Below, in pieces: positions 1 to 8,234 of a DNA stretch of 64,000 bases. How positions within the stretch are numbered: the stretch's first letter is position 1; each line of letters begins with the position of its first letter. Position numbers and translations under genes: made by a program. The DNA lies in contig NZ_CP116615.1 in the NCBI RefSeq assembly GCF_024832785.1, forward strand, positions 930,001 to 994,000, given 5' to 3'. The notes beneath the pieces were generated by a model. The model saw only the letters and a program-made list of their open reading frames with translations, made no database searches and was not told where the DNA came from. This stretch comes from Fontisphaera persica (GTDB lineage Bacteria > Verrucomicrobiota > Verrucomicrobiia > Limisphaerales > Fontisphaeraceae).

Positions 1-813
1 CTTTACATGGTGGCGATGGGGCAAACGGCGGTGATGATTACCGGGGGGATTGATTTGTCCGTCACTTCCATCATGGCGGTGGCGAGCGTTTTGGGGGCGG
101 CGGTGATGAGCGGGGAGCAGGGGTGGCTGGCGGGGCATCCGCTGGCGGTGCCGGTGGGGGTGCTGGCGATGGTGGGGGTGGGTGCGGTGATGGGAGGATT
201 GAATGGGGCGGCGGTGGTGGGGTTGCGGATGCCGCCGTTCATCGTGACGTTGACGAGCATGATTTTTTTCAGCGGACTGGCGGTGTGGGTTACCAATTCA
301 CAAAACATCGGGGCGCTGCCAGCGGCGTTTAACGCGATTGGGGGGCGGGCGTGGCTGGCGTTGCTGGTGGCCGTGCCGCTGGCGGTGGCGATGCATCTGG
401 TGTTGCAGCGGACGGTCTGGGGGCGATGGTTGTTTGCAACGGGCCAGAACGCGCGGGCGGCCAAGATTTCGGGGGTGCCGGTGGGTGGGGTGGTGGTGAG
501 CGCGTATGTGGTGAGCGGGTTGCTGGCGGGGGTGGGGGCAATGATGTACACGGGGCAGGCGGAGAGCGGGTCGCCGGTGTTGGGGCAGCGGTTGTTGCTG
601 GACATTGTGGGGGCGACGGTGTTGGGGGGGACCAGTTTGTTTGGGGGGCGTGGCAGCGTGGTATGGACGTTGTATGGGGTGCTGTTTTTCAAGTTGCTGG
701 ACAACGGGCTGAATTTGATGGGGCTGTCGCACTACAACATCATGCTCATCAAGGGGGCGGTCATTTTGGTGGCGGCCACGGCGGATGCGTGGCGGCGCCG
801 GTCAACATCATGA
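1..813 (+). CDS. Sugar ABC transporter permease (RbsC-like), 5' truncated by window edge
   Basis: Inner-membrane permease of a ribose/xylose-type sugar importer (BPD_transp_2 family). About 270 residues are visible and the frame is open to base 1, so roughly 50 N-terminal residues of a usual 320-residue protein lie outside the window; the ATG at 7 is internal. The sequence has the family landmarks: GIDLSVTSIMAV after the first visible membrane segment, GLNGAAVV, PPFIVTLTSM, and the C-terminal VLGGTSLFGGRGSV loop. Several hydrophobic segments fit a polytopic protein. The stop TGA (811-813) overlaps the ATG of the ATPase gene (810), so the two are translationally coupled. No periplasmic binding protein gene is visible; it probably lies upstream of the window. 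The substrate cannot be read from the permease itself. Confidence 0.93.
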   Translation, partial: LYMVAMGQTAVMITGGIDLSVTSIMAVASVLGAAVMSGEQGWLAGHPLAVPVGVLAMVGVGAVMGGLNGAAVVGLRMPPFIVTLTSMIFFSGLAVWVTNSQNIGALPAAFNAIGGRAWLALLVAVPLAVAMHLVLQRTVWGRWLFATGQNARAAKISGVPVGGVVVSAYVVSGLLAGVGAMMYTGQAESGSPVLGQRLLLDIVGATVLGGTSLFGGRGSVVWTLYGVLFFKLLDNGLNLMGLSHYNIMLIKGAVILVAATADAWRRRSTS

Positions 814-2324
814 TTACACTGGAAGGCATACAAAAAAGTTTTGGGACGGCCCGTGTGCTGCGGGGGGTAAGTTTTGCCGTGCCGGCGGGCCAGACGGTGG
901 GGTTGGTGGGGGAGAACGGAGCGGGGAAGTCCACCTTGATGAACATTATTGGTGGCAACCTGCGGCCGGACAGCGGGCGGATGCTGCTGGGGGGACGGCC
1001 TTACGCGCCGCGGGATGCGATGGACGCGGCGCGGGCGGGCATAGCGTTCATTCACCAGGAGCTGAATCTTTTTGCGAATTTGACGGTGGCGGAGAATTTG
1101 TTTTTGACATCTTTTCCGCGGTGGGGGAGATGGCCGTTGATTCAGCGGGGGGTGATGCGCCAGCAAGCAGGGGCCTTGTTGAGACAGGTGGGGCTGGAAG
1201 TATCACCGGACACGCTGGTGGAGCGGTTGACGCCGGGGGAGCGCCAACTGGTGGAAGTGGCGCGGGCGCTGGGGCAGGAGGCGCGGCTTATCATTTTTGA
1301 CGAGCCGACCACATCGTTGAGCGCGCGGGAGGCGGAGAATTTGTTCCGCCTGATGGGAGAACTGCGCGAGCGGGGGATTTCGATGATATTCATTTCGCAC
1401 GCGCTGGAGGATGTATTGCGGATGTGTGATGCGGTGGTGGTGCTGCGGGATGGGGAGGTGGTGGCGGCAGGGCCGCGGGGGGAGTTTGACCGGGAGGTCA
1501 TGATTCGGCACATGGTGGGGCGCCAGTTGCAGCAACTATTTCCGGAGCGGCGGCCGGGGGGGGACGGCGGAGGGGGCGTGCCGGTGCTGGAGGTTAAAGG
1601 GCTGAGCCAGCCGGGGATGGTGCATGGGATTGATTTTGCCCTGCATCGTGGCGAGGTGCTGGGGCTGGCGGGGTTGATGGGGGCAGGCCGGACGGAGCTG
1701 GCGCGGATTTTGTTTGGGCTGGATCCGTTTGCGGAGGGGGAGATTTTGGTGGGGGGCCGGCGTTTGGGGCGTCCCAGTCCGCGGCAGTGTTTGAAGGAGG
1801 GGCTGGCATTTTTGACGGAGAACCGGCGCGAGGAGGGGTTATGCCTGGAGGCGAGCGTGCTGGAGAATGTGGGTTTGGTGGTGTTGTCGCGGCATGCGCG
1901 GTGGGGGTGGTTGAATCAGAGGGCATTGCGAGAGGCGGCGGCGGCGCTGTGCGCGGCGGTGCGGCTATCCTCGGCGGCGCCGCTGGAGGCAGCGGTGAAT
2001 ACGTTGAGCGGGGGCAACCAGCAGAAGGTGGTGCTGGCGAAGTGGCTGTTGAGCCGGCCGGAGGTGTTGATTTTGGACGAGCCGACGCGGGGCATTGATG
2101 TGGGGGCGAAGCAGGAGATTTATCAATTGATAGCCCGGCTGGCTGAGGAGGGGACGGGAGTGTTGCTGATTTCGTCGGAGCTGGAGGAGCTGCTGGGATT
2201 GTGTGACCGGGTGCTGGTGATGGCGCGGGGGGAAATTCGGGATGAATTGCGGCGGGAGGAGTTTGATCGGGAGCGGATTATGGCTGCGGCGCTGGCGTTG
2301 GAGCAAGGGGGGCGAAAGCGATGA
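810..2324 (+). CDS. Sugar ABC transporter ATP-binding protein, two ABC domains (RbsA/XylG-like)
   Basis: Cytoplasmic ATPase powering the flanking permeases. The 504-residue length matches RbsA/MglA-type fused double ATPases. Domain 1 has a full Walker A (GENGAGKST, residues 34-42), a slightly divergent signature LTPGERQLVEVARA and Walker B LIIFDEPTTSL. Domain 2 has the Walker A variant GLMGAGRTE, lacking the lysine as is usual for the second domain of this family, a perfect LSGGNQQK signature and Walker B VLILDEPTRGIDVG. The start at 810 was chosen over longer in-frame extensions because MITLEGIQKSFG is the usual family beginning and the ATG overlaps the upstream stop as ATGA. Its own stop overlaps the next ATG (2321) in the same way. 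Confidence 0.95.
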   Translation: MITLEGIQKSFGTARVLRGVSFAVPAGQTVGLVGENGAGKSTLMNIIGGNLRPDSGRMLLGGRPYAPRDAMDAARAGIAFIHQELNLFANLTVAENLFLTSFPRWGRWPLIQRGVMRQQAGALLRQVGLEVSPDTLVERLTPGERQLVEVARALGQEARLIIFDEPTTSLSAREAENLFRLMGELRERGISMIFISHALEDVLRMCDAVVVLRDGEVVAAGPRGEFDREVMIRHMVGRQLQQLFPERRPGGDGGGGVPVLEVKGLSQPGMVHGIDFALHRGEVLGLAGLMGAGRTELARILFGLDPFAEGEILVGGRRLGRPSPRQCLKEGLAFLTENRREEGLCLEASVLENVGLVVLSRHARWGWLNQRALREAAAALCAAVRLSSAAPLEAAVNTLSGGNQQKVVLAKWLLSRPEVLILDEPTRGIDVGAKQEIYQLIARLAEEGTGVLLISSELEELLGLCDRVLVMARGEIRDELRREEFDRERIMAAALALEQGGRKR

Positions 2325-3319
2325 ATCCGGGAACTTCGAGGTGGGTGAAAGGAGTGTTGAATGGCGCGCCGCTGATATTGTTTGTGGCGGTGGTGGCGGT
2401 GTTTGGGGCGCAGTCGCCGAAATTTCTGGCGGCGGATAATTTCATCAACATTCTGGTGCAGGCGGCGCCGACGGCGATAGTGGCGGTGGGGATGACGTTT
2501 GTATTGTTGTCGGCGGGGGTGGATTTGTCCGTGGGGGCAATCATGTTTGTGGCGGCGGCGGTGGTAGGGAAGCTGACGGTGCAGTTTAACTCGATATGGC
2601 CGGCGTTGCTGGTGATGACGCTGACAGGGATATTGTTTGGGGCGTTAAATGCGGCGTTGATTACGTGGCTGCGACTGATTCCGTTTGTGGTGACGCTGGC
2701 CATGCAATTTATTGGGCGCGGTTTGGCATTGAATGTGACGGAGACGCGCTCGCTGAGTTTGCCGGATTACTTTTTGAGCCTGGGGACGGAGCGATGGCTG
2801 GGGATACCGGCGCCGATTTGGTGGCTGGCGGCGGTGGTGGGGCTGGCGCAGGGGGTGTTGACGTTCACGCCGTTTGGGCGGCAGTTGTATGCGGTGGGGC
2901 AGGATGCGGAAGCCGCGCGGAAAGCGGGGGTGCATCCGCGGCGCGTCATCGCGGCGGTGTACGTCATCAGCGGCTTTTGCGCGGCGGTGGGGGGAATACT
3001 GGCGCTGGCGCAACTGGGGACCATTTCGCCCAAGTTTGGGGAGAACAAGGAGTTTATGGCGATTGCAGCAGCGGTGCTGGGGGGGACGAGCCTGTTTGGG
3101 GGGCGGGGGAAGGTTTTTCCGGGGACCGTGATGGGGGCGATATTGATTCAGACGATTGAGAATGGGCTGGTGATGGTGAATGCCAATCCCTATTTGTATC
3201 CGCTGATTACGAGCGCGATTATTTTTGTGGCGGTGCTGGTGGACAGCACGCGGAGCCGGTGGCTGGCGCAGTGGAGCCGCCGCTGGATCAGGCGGGAGGA
3301 GGAAGGAGCGGTTTCATGA
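2321..3319 (+). CDS. Sugar ABC transporter permease (RbsC-like), second copy
   Basis: Second inner-membrane permease of the importer, 332 residues and full length for the BPD_transp_2 family. It shows the same landmarks as the first copy: GVDLSVGAIMFVA after the second hydrophobic segment, FGALNAALI, IPFVVTLAMQFIGRG, and VLGGTSLFGGRGKVFPG near the end. Two different permeases around one double-ATPase suggest a heterodimeric channel, as in rhamnose- or autoinducer-2-type importers. It begins inside the ATPase stop codon (ATGA at 2321) and ends in another ATGA overlap with the following gene at 3316, so four consecutive cistrons are coupled. The specific sugar is not known. Confidence 0.94.
   Translation: MNPGTSRWVKGVLNGAPLILFVAVVAVFGAQSPKFLAADNFINILVQAAPTAIVAVGMTFVLLSAGVDLSVGAIMFVAAAVVGKLTVQFNSIWPALLVMTLTGILFGALNAALITWLRLIPFVVTLAMQFIGRGLALNVTETRSLSLPDYFLSLGTERWLGIPAPIWWLAAVVGLAQGVLTFTPFGRQLYAVGQDAEAARKAGVHPRRVIAAVYVISGFCAAVGGILALAQLGTISPKFGENKEFMAIAAAVLGGTSLFGGRGKVFPGTVMGAILIQTIENGLVMVNANPYLYPLITSAIIFVAVLVDSTRSRWLAQWSRRWIRREEEGAVS
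3294..3308 (+). promoter_or_regulatory. Strong purine-rich ribosome binding site
   Basis: A run of AGGAGG and AAGGAG lies inside the end of the permease gene, with the last GGAG seven bases before the ATG at 3316. It decides the start of the following gene against longer in-frame options beginning at 3259. Confidence 0.7.
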
Positions 3320-5337
3320 ACAAGGGAGGAAATCGCGAGGTGGATTCGCGGGTCTATCGGACTGGCGCGGTGGGCGAGCCCCCCGCGCCTTTGCCATTGA
3401 GGGCCGGGCCTTTGCGACTTTGGCTGGAGACGCATACGGGTTTTTTGCGGCGGGTGTGCCTGGGGAAGCGTGAAGTTTTGCGGGGCATCTATGTGGCGGT
3501 GCGGGATGAAAACTGGGGGACCATTGCGCCGCGGGTGCAGGAAATTCGTCGGGAGGTGCAGGGGGATTGTTTTTGCTTTGAATTTCAGTGCGAGCACCGC
3601 GAAAGGGAGATTGATTTTCGCTGGCATGGGATGGTGACGGGGCAGGCGGATGGGACGATTATTTACGAGATGGACGGCGAGGCGCGCCGCAGTTTTCGGA
3701 AGAATCGCATCGGTTTTTGTGTGCTGCATCCGATTCGCGAATGTGCGGGGGCGCGGGCGCGGCAGGTGCGAACGAATGGGGAGGTGGTGGTGGGACGTTT
3801 TCCGCGAAGGATTGAGCCGCAGATTTTCGGGCAAAGCCCTTTTCGGGATATGCGGGGGCTGGCGCATGAGGTGAGGCCGGGTTTGTGGGCGGAGTTGAGG
3901 TTTGAGGGCGAGGTGTTTGAGATGGAAGACCAGCGGAATTGGACGGATGCCAGTTTCAAGACGTACTGCACGCCGCTGGCGCTGCCTTTTCCGGTGTGGG
4001 TCAAGGCGGGGACGCGCCTTCGGCAACGGGTGGTATTGAGTTTGCGGGCGCGTGGGTTGGTGCGGTTGGCGGGCGGGGTGTCTGCGCGGGCCAAGACGGT
4101 GCAGGTGAGCTGGCCGGCGGAGGAGAAGGCGTGGCGGCCATTACCGAAAGTGGGTTTGGGGCTGGCCACGCACGAGGAGCCTTTGGGGGAGCAGGAGGTG
4201 GAGTGGTTGAGGGACTTACCGCTGGGCCACGTTCGATATGATGTGAAAATCAGCGAGGAATCATGGCCGGCCAGGTGGCGGCGGGCGGTGCGGCAGGCGC
4301 AAGGGTTGGGGGCGCCCGTGGAGGTGGCATTGCATTTGTCGGCGGATATAAATGAGATTCCAGCGGCGCTGGCGCGCAAACTGAATGATTCCGATTTTCG
4401 ATTGGCGCGGGTTTTGGCGTTGCGGGAGGGAGAGGCGGCAACCTCCAAGGCCACGCTGGAGGCGGTGCGCGAGTTGCTGGGGCGGCGGGCTGCATCGGTG
4501 CCGGTGGGGGCGGGGACGGATGCGCACTTTTGCGAGTTGAATCGCGAACAGGCCTTGGGAAAGGTGGCATGGCGGGAGGCAGACTTTTTATTCTGGCCCA
4601 TCACCCCGCAGGTCCATGCGTTTGATGATTGGTCCTTGGTGGAGACGTTGGAAGCGCAGGGAGATACGCTGGTCACGGCGGGGGCTTTTGCGCCGGGGAG
4701 GCCAAATTACATAACGCCGGTGACGCTCAAACCGCGTTTTAATGCCGTGGCCACGACGGTGGAAAAGCATGCGCTCGGGTCGGATGAACTGCCGCCAAAT
4801 GTGGACCCGCGCCAAAGCTCGTTGTTGGCGGCCGGGTGGACGTTGGGGGCGCTGGCTTCGTTATCGGGGGCGGGGGTGTCAGGGATAACTTTTTATGAAA
4901 CGACGGGCTGGCGTGGGGTGATGGAGACGGCCAGTGGAAAACCTCAGGCAAGGGGATTTTACTCCATCGCGGGCGGGGTGTTTCCGGTGTATTTCGTATT
5001 GGCTGCCCTCCAAGGCTTTGAATGGGTCAGCGCGCCGGTTTTATCGAGTACGGGGGAGGTGAGCGCCGTGGGTTTGCGCGGGCGCGGGGGGCGGCAGCGC
5101 TTTTTGGTGGCCAATTTGCAGGGGCAACCAAGAGAAGTGGAGCTAAAGGTGGGTGGGAAGCGGTGGAGAGTTAACAAGTTGAATGAGAAGAGCTATTTGG
5201 GGTATTGCCGATGTCCGGAAGCTTTTTTTGAGGAGATGAGGTTGGTGGAGGAAGAGAATAATTGGCGGCGGGGTGAAGAAACGGGGATTTTGCTTGGGCT
5301 TGGCCCCTATGAGGTGGCGGTGGTGGACGAGGTTTAG
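3316..5337 (+). CDS. Large protein coupled to sugar ABC transporter; possible D-apionate lactonase-like family
   Basis: 673 residues, without a recognisable signal peptide at the chosen start. The N-terminal third is beta-rich and contains DQRNWTDASFKTYCTPLALP. The centre (about residues 275-530) reads like a TIM barrel: it opens VGLGLATHEEPL, then LGHVRYDVKI and PVEVALHLS, and later carries GTDAHFCELNRE and WPITPQVHAFDDWSLVETL. The C-terminal part is beta-rich again. This three-part layout and the NWTDASFKTYC signature recall the D-apionate lactonase (ApnL) family of apiose catabolism, but that is recognition from memory and not a search. The start overlaps the permease stop (ATGA) behind a strong RBS, so the product almost certainly acts on the transported sugar or a derivative. 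Alternatives are an uncharacterised glycoside hydrolase-like barrel or another sugar-lactone hydrolase. Confidence 0.55.
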   Translation: MNKGGNREVDSRVYRTGAVGEPPAPLPLRAGPLRLWLETHTGFLRRVCLGKREVLRGIYVAVRDENWGTIAPRVQEIRREVQGDCFCFEFQCEHREREIDFRWHGMVTGQADGTIIYEMDGEARRSFRKNRIGFCVLHPIRECAGARARQVRTNGEVVVGRFPRRIEPQIFGQSPFRDMRGLAHEVRPGLWAELRFEGEVFEMEDQRNWTDASFKTYCTPLALPFPVWVKAGTRLRQRVVLSLRARGLVRLAGGVSARAKTVQVSWPAEEKAWRPLPKVGLGLATHEEPLGEQEVEWLRDLPLGHVRYDVKISEESWPARWRRAVRQAQGLGAPVEVALHLSADINEIPAALARKLNDSDFRLARVLALREGEAATSKATLEAVRELLGRRAASVPVGAGTDAHFCELNREQALGKVAWREADFLFWPITPQVHAFDDWSLVETLEAQGDTLVTAGAFAPGRPNYITPVTLKPRFNAVATTVEKHALGSDELPPNVDPRQSSLLAAGWTLGALASLSGAGVSGITFYETTGWRGVMETASGKPQARGFYSIAGGVFPVYFVLAALQGFEWVSAPVLSSTGEVSAVGLRGRGGRQRFLVANLQGQPREVELKVGGKRWRVNKLNEKSYLGYCRCPEAFFEEMRLVEEENNWRRGEETGILLGLGPYEVAVVDEV

Positions 5338-5351
5338 GGGTGGGAGTGGCT

Positions 5352-7832
5352 CTACTGAGAGGCGGCAGGGGCCTCGAGGGCGAGGTTGAGTTTGCCCAGC
5401 AGGCTTTGGATGGTGAAGGGTTTTTCGATGAAGTTGACGCCGGGGTCCACGATGCCCTGGTGGGCGATGACGTTGGCGGTGTAGCCGGACATATAGAGGC
5501 AGCGGAGGTTGGGACGGTTGGGCAAGAGTTGCAGGTAGAGTTCACGTCCATTCATGCCGGGCATGATGACGTCGGTGATGAGGAGGTGGATGGTGCCGGG
5601 GTGTTGCTCGGCGATACGGAGGGCCTCCTGGGGGGTGTGGGCGGAGAGGACGGTGTAACCGTGGTGGGATAGAATGCGCTCGGCGAGGGCGAGGACCTGG
5701 GCTTCGTCTTCCACGACTAAAATGGTTTCGTTGCCGCGGCGCAGGGTGGCGGGGGGAGAGGCAATTTCTGGAGCGGCATTTTGGGAGGCACGGGGCAAAT
5801 AAACTTTGAAGGTGGAGCCCTGGCCTGGCTCGCTATAGACGTTAATCAGGCCGCGGTTTTGTTTGACGATGCCAAAGACGGTGGCCAGGCCTAGACCAGT
5901 GCCTTTGCCGGGTTCCTTGGTGGTGAAGAAAGGCTCGAACAAATGGGCTTTGGTACGGGCATCCATGCCGGAGCCGTTATCGGTGACGGCCAGCATGACA
6001 TAGTCGCCGGGGGCGACTTCGGCATGGGTGGCGGCGTAGGTGGTGTCCAGGGAGGCGTTGGCGGTTTCGATGGTGATGAGGCCGTGGGCAGAGATGGCGT
6101 CGCGGGCGTTGACGCAGAGGTTGGCGAGGATTTGGTCGAGTTGTCCGGGGTCCATGAAGACGTGCCAGAGGTTAGCGCCGGGTTTCCAATCCAATTGAAT
6201 ATTTTCGCCAATCAAGCGGCGCAGCATTTTGAGCATGTCGGTGACGGTCTGGTTCAAATCCAGGACCATGGGGGAGACGTTTTGCTTGCGGGCGAAGGCG
6301 AGGAGCTGGCGGGTCAGTTCGGCGGAGCGTTGGGCGGCCTGTTCCACTTCGCGCAGGTTTTCGCGGACGGGGCTGTCAGGCGGCAAATCCTCCAGGGCGA
6401 TGGCGATGTTGCCAAGGATGGCCTGGAGCATGTTATTGAAATCGTGGGCCACACCGCCGGCGAGGCGGCCGATGGAGTCCAGTTTCTGGGCCTGGGTGAG
6501 TTGTTCGCGCAATTTTTTCTGGGTGGCTTCAGCGTCGCGCTGGGCGGTAATGTCAGTATGAGTGCCAATCATGCGCAAGGGGCGGCCCTGGCTGTCGAAC
6601 TGGACAATTTTGCCGACGGATAGAATCCATTTCCATTCGCCGGATTTGGCGCGCTGGCGAAATTCCACGCGGTAGTCGGGGCGCTGGCCGGAGATGTAGT
6701 CCAGGTACACGCCATAGACGAGGTCGCGGTCGTCTGGGTGAAGGCGTTCGCGCCAGGCGGCGTTGGTTTCGTGGAATTCCTTGGGTTCATAGCCCAACAT
6801 GCGGGCGTATTCGGGGCTGACGATGGTTTCGCCGGTGGCGATGTTGAGGTCGTACAAGCCTTCATTGGCGGTGGCGAGGGCCAGGCGGAGGCGTTCCTCG
6901 CTTTCCTGGAGGGCTTGTTCGGCCTTTTTTTGGTGGGTAATGTCGCGCAAGTGTTCGATGACGTAGAGGATTTCGCCGTGGTCATCGAGGACGGGGTAGG
7001 AGCGGACGTCGAGCCAGCAATCCATTTCGGGCACGTATTTTTCCAGTTGCGCGGGGGCGCGGGTGCGAAGGGATTCAGCGGTGGCGCACACGGCGCAGGG
7101 TTTGAGGCGGCCCAGGAGTTCGTAGCAGGGGCGTCCTTTGGCCTGGTCGGGAGTCAATCCCAGGAATTGGTAGCCAGCGGCATTGTAGCGGACGACCCGG
7201 CGCTGGCTGTCGAGCACACCGATGACATCGGGAATGGCGTCCAGCAGCCCTTCCAACATGCGGGCGAGCGAGCGGTTGTGAAGTTCTTCAGCGCGGGCCT
7301 GCTGGAGGGAGATTTCGGCCTGATGGTGGATTGTCTGGAGGTGGGCCAGCTCGTGCTGGCTGGCTTCCATGCGCTGGGCGAGGTGTTGCTTTTGTAACTC
7401 GCTGTCGGCCGCCCGTTTTTTCCAATCTTCGCCTTGTTGGTGGAAACGGTGGAAGGCATGCACTTGCGCCAAAAAGGCGGAGCCTGAGAGAGGGCCGGCG
7501 AGGCAGCCGTCGGCGCCGGCTTCCATGCCCTGAGCTCCTTCGCGGCTCAAGGGTTGTTCCTCGAGGGTAATCAGCAGCAAACCGTGAGCTTGCGGGAAAC
7601 AGTTCTTGCATTGGCGAACGACTTCAGGTGAGGCGGGGCTGGTGAGGAAGGGATCGAGCAGCAACAGGTCTGCAGGAGAGATGTGAAGGGCTGTCAAGGT
7701 CTCCTGGCCGGTGGTGGCCCAGTCTGAAAGATAGCCGGCGGCCTTTAATTCCTGACAGGCTTGGCGGGCGGTTTGAGCGTTGCGATGCGCAACAAAGACC
7801 CGGCCATGAACGGACGCAGCATTGGCACTCAT
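5352..7832 (-). CDS. Hybrid sensor histidine kinase (degenerate REC - coiled coil - PAS - PAS - HisKA - HATPase - REC)
   Basis: 826 residues, no membrane segments, so a cytoplasmic sensor. Residues 11-130 form a receiver-like domain that keeps an aspartate (D60) but has AHR where the acidic pair should be, so it is probably not phosphorylated. A coiled coil (133-190) leads to a PAS domain with a cysteine group (C236, C246, C249, C272), then a PAS/PAC domain (about 310-437). The HisKA H-box has H463 in VAHDFNN. The ATPase domain shows N571/N575, DNGSG at 618-622 and GKGTGLGL at 642-649. The C-terminal receiver has E708/D709, phosphoacceptor D754 and K804. No output regulator lies next to it, so the partner is unknown. 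It converges on the lactonase-like gene with a 14-bp gap and no obvious terminator. Confidence 0.95.
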   Translation of the reverse strand: MSANAASVHGRVFVAHRNAQTARQACQELKAAGYLSDWATTGQETLTALHISPADLLLLDPFLTSPASPEVVRQCKNCFPQAHGLLLITLEEQPLSREGAQGMEAGADGCLAGPLSGSAFLAQVHAFHRFHQQGEDWKKRAADSELQKQHLAQRMEASQHELAHLQTIHHQAEISLQQARAEELHNRSLARMLEGLLDAIPDVIGVLDSQRRVVRYNAAGYQFLGLTPDQAKGRPCYELLGRLKPCAVCATAESLRTRAPAQLEKYVPEMDCWLDVRSYPVLDDHGEILYVIEHLRDITHQKKAEQALQESEERLRLALATANEGLYDLNIATGETIVSPEYARMLGYEPKEFHETNAAWRERLHPDDRDLVYGVYLDYISGQRPDYRVEFRQRAKSGEWKWILSVGKIVQFDSQGRPLRMIGTHTDITAQRDAEATQKKLREQLTQAQKLDSIGRLAGGVAHDFNNMLQAILGNIAIALEDLPPDSPVRENLREVEQAAQRSAELTRQLLAFARKQNVSPMVLDLNQTVTDMLKMLRRLIGENIQLDWKPGANLWHVFMDPGQLDQILANLCVNARDAISAHGLITIETANASLDTTYAATHAEVAPGDYVMLAVTDNGSGMDARTKAHLFEPFFTTKEPGKGTGLGLATVFGIVKQNRGLINVYSEPGQGSTFKVYLPRASQNAAPEIASPPATLRRGNETILVVEDEAQVLALAERILSHHGYTVLSAHTPQEALRIAEQHPGTIHLLITDVIMPGMNGRELYLQLLPNRPNLRCLYMSGYTANVIAHQGIVDPGVNFIEKPFTIQSLLGKLNLALEAPAASQ

Positions 7833-8196
7833 AAATACCCATTCGACCCACCCGGGGCCCCTCTGGAAGGGAGGAGCTTAAGGAAAGCTGATTCAGCGAG
7901 GTTGAACCGGAGCAGGGCGGGAGGAAGGCAGCTCCCGGCACAAGTGAGGGTCAACCTGCGAGGAAAACATACGCCAGGGACGGGTAAAAAGCCAGAACGA
8001 AAGAGAAGGACTCTTTGCGCGGGAAGGAGGAAGAGCCAAAGGAATGGCTCCAACTTTGCGGAGGTGATTGTTTTTCAACGCCAGGGGCAAAGGTTGGCGC
8101 ATGCGGGAATGGTTCAAAGGAATAGTGCGGGGTGACAAGGCGACGATGGAGGGGGAGGATGCGGTGGTTTGCCGCAGGGCGCCTGAGGGTGAGTTC

Positions 8197-8225
8197 TTGA
8201 AATAGAGGGCGGTCAGGGGCATATT
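8197..8225 (+). promoter_or_regulatory. Putative sigma-70-type promoter of metF
   Basis: TTGAAA (8197-8202, five of six matches to the -35 consensus) and CATATT (8220-8225, four of six to the -10 consensus) are separated by exactly 17 bases. Transcription would begin around 8232, about three bases before the metF ATG, giving a leaderless or nearly leaderless message. That fits the absence of any Shine-Dalgarno sequence there. Prediction by eye only. Confidence 0.4.
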
Positions 8226-8234
8226 TCCGCCCTC
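8205..8234. promoter_or_regulatory. 8-bp inverted repeat abutting the metF start
   Basis: GAGGGCGG (8205-8212) and CCGCCCTC (8227-8234) are perfect inverted copies separated by 14 bases. The left arm lies in the promoter spacer and the right arm ends one base before the ATG, a position suited to a repressor operator; as RNA it could only form if transcription starts upstream. Confidence 0.45.

Larger units (their letters stand above)
7833..8234. other. Intergenic region between divergent kinase and metF genes
   Basis: About 400 bases with no convincing gene. It must hold the promoters of both divergent units. Visible are a 6-bp stem (CGGGAG 7918-7923 with CTCCCG 7932-7937) without a T-tract and an 8-bp inverted repeat ending directly before the metF ATG. 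I looked for SAM, SAH, THF and cobalamin riboswitch cores because metF follows, and recognised none. Confidence 0.6.

Noticed and set aside
351-809. N-terminal extension of the ATPase gene
   Set aside because: The extension lies out of phase inside the permease gene and gives low-complexity glycine-rich sequence; the family start is at 810 with an ATGA overlap.
7761-8135. A 124-codon plus-strand frame across the kinase-metF intergenic region
   Set aside because: It is arginine-rich, partly antisense to the kinase gene and lacks recognisable motifs or a convincing ribosome binding site.
7833-8234. A SAM- or SAH-type riboswitch upstream of metF
   Set aside because: I could not find the conserved cores of these classes, and the best promoter lies too close to the ATG to leave a structured leader.
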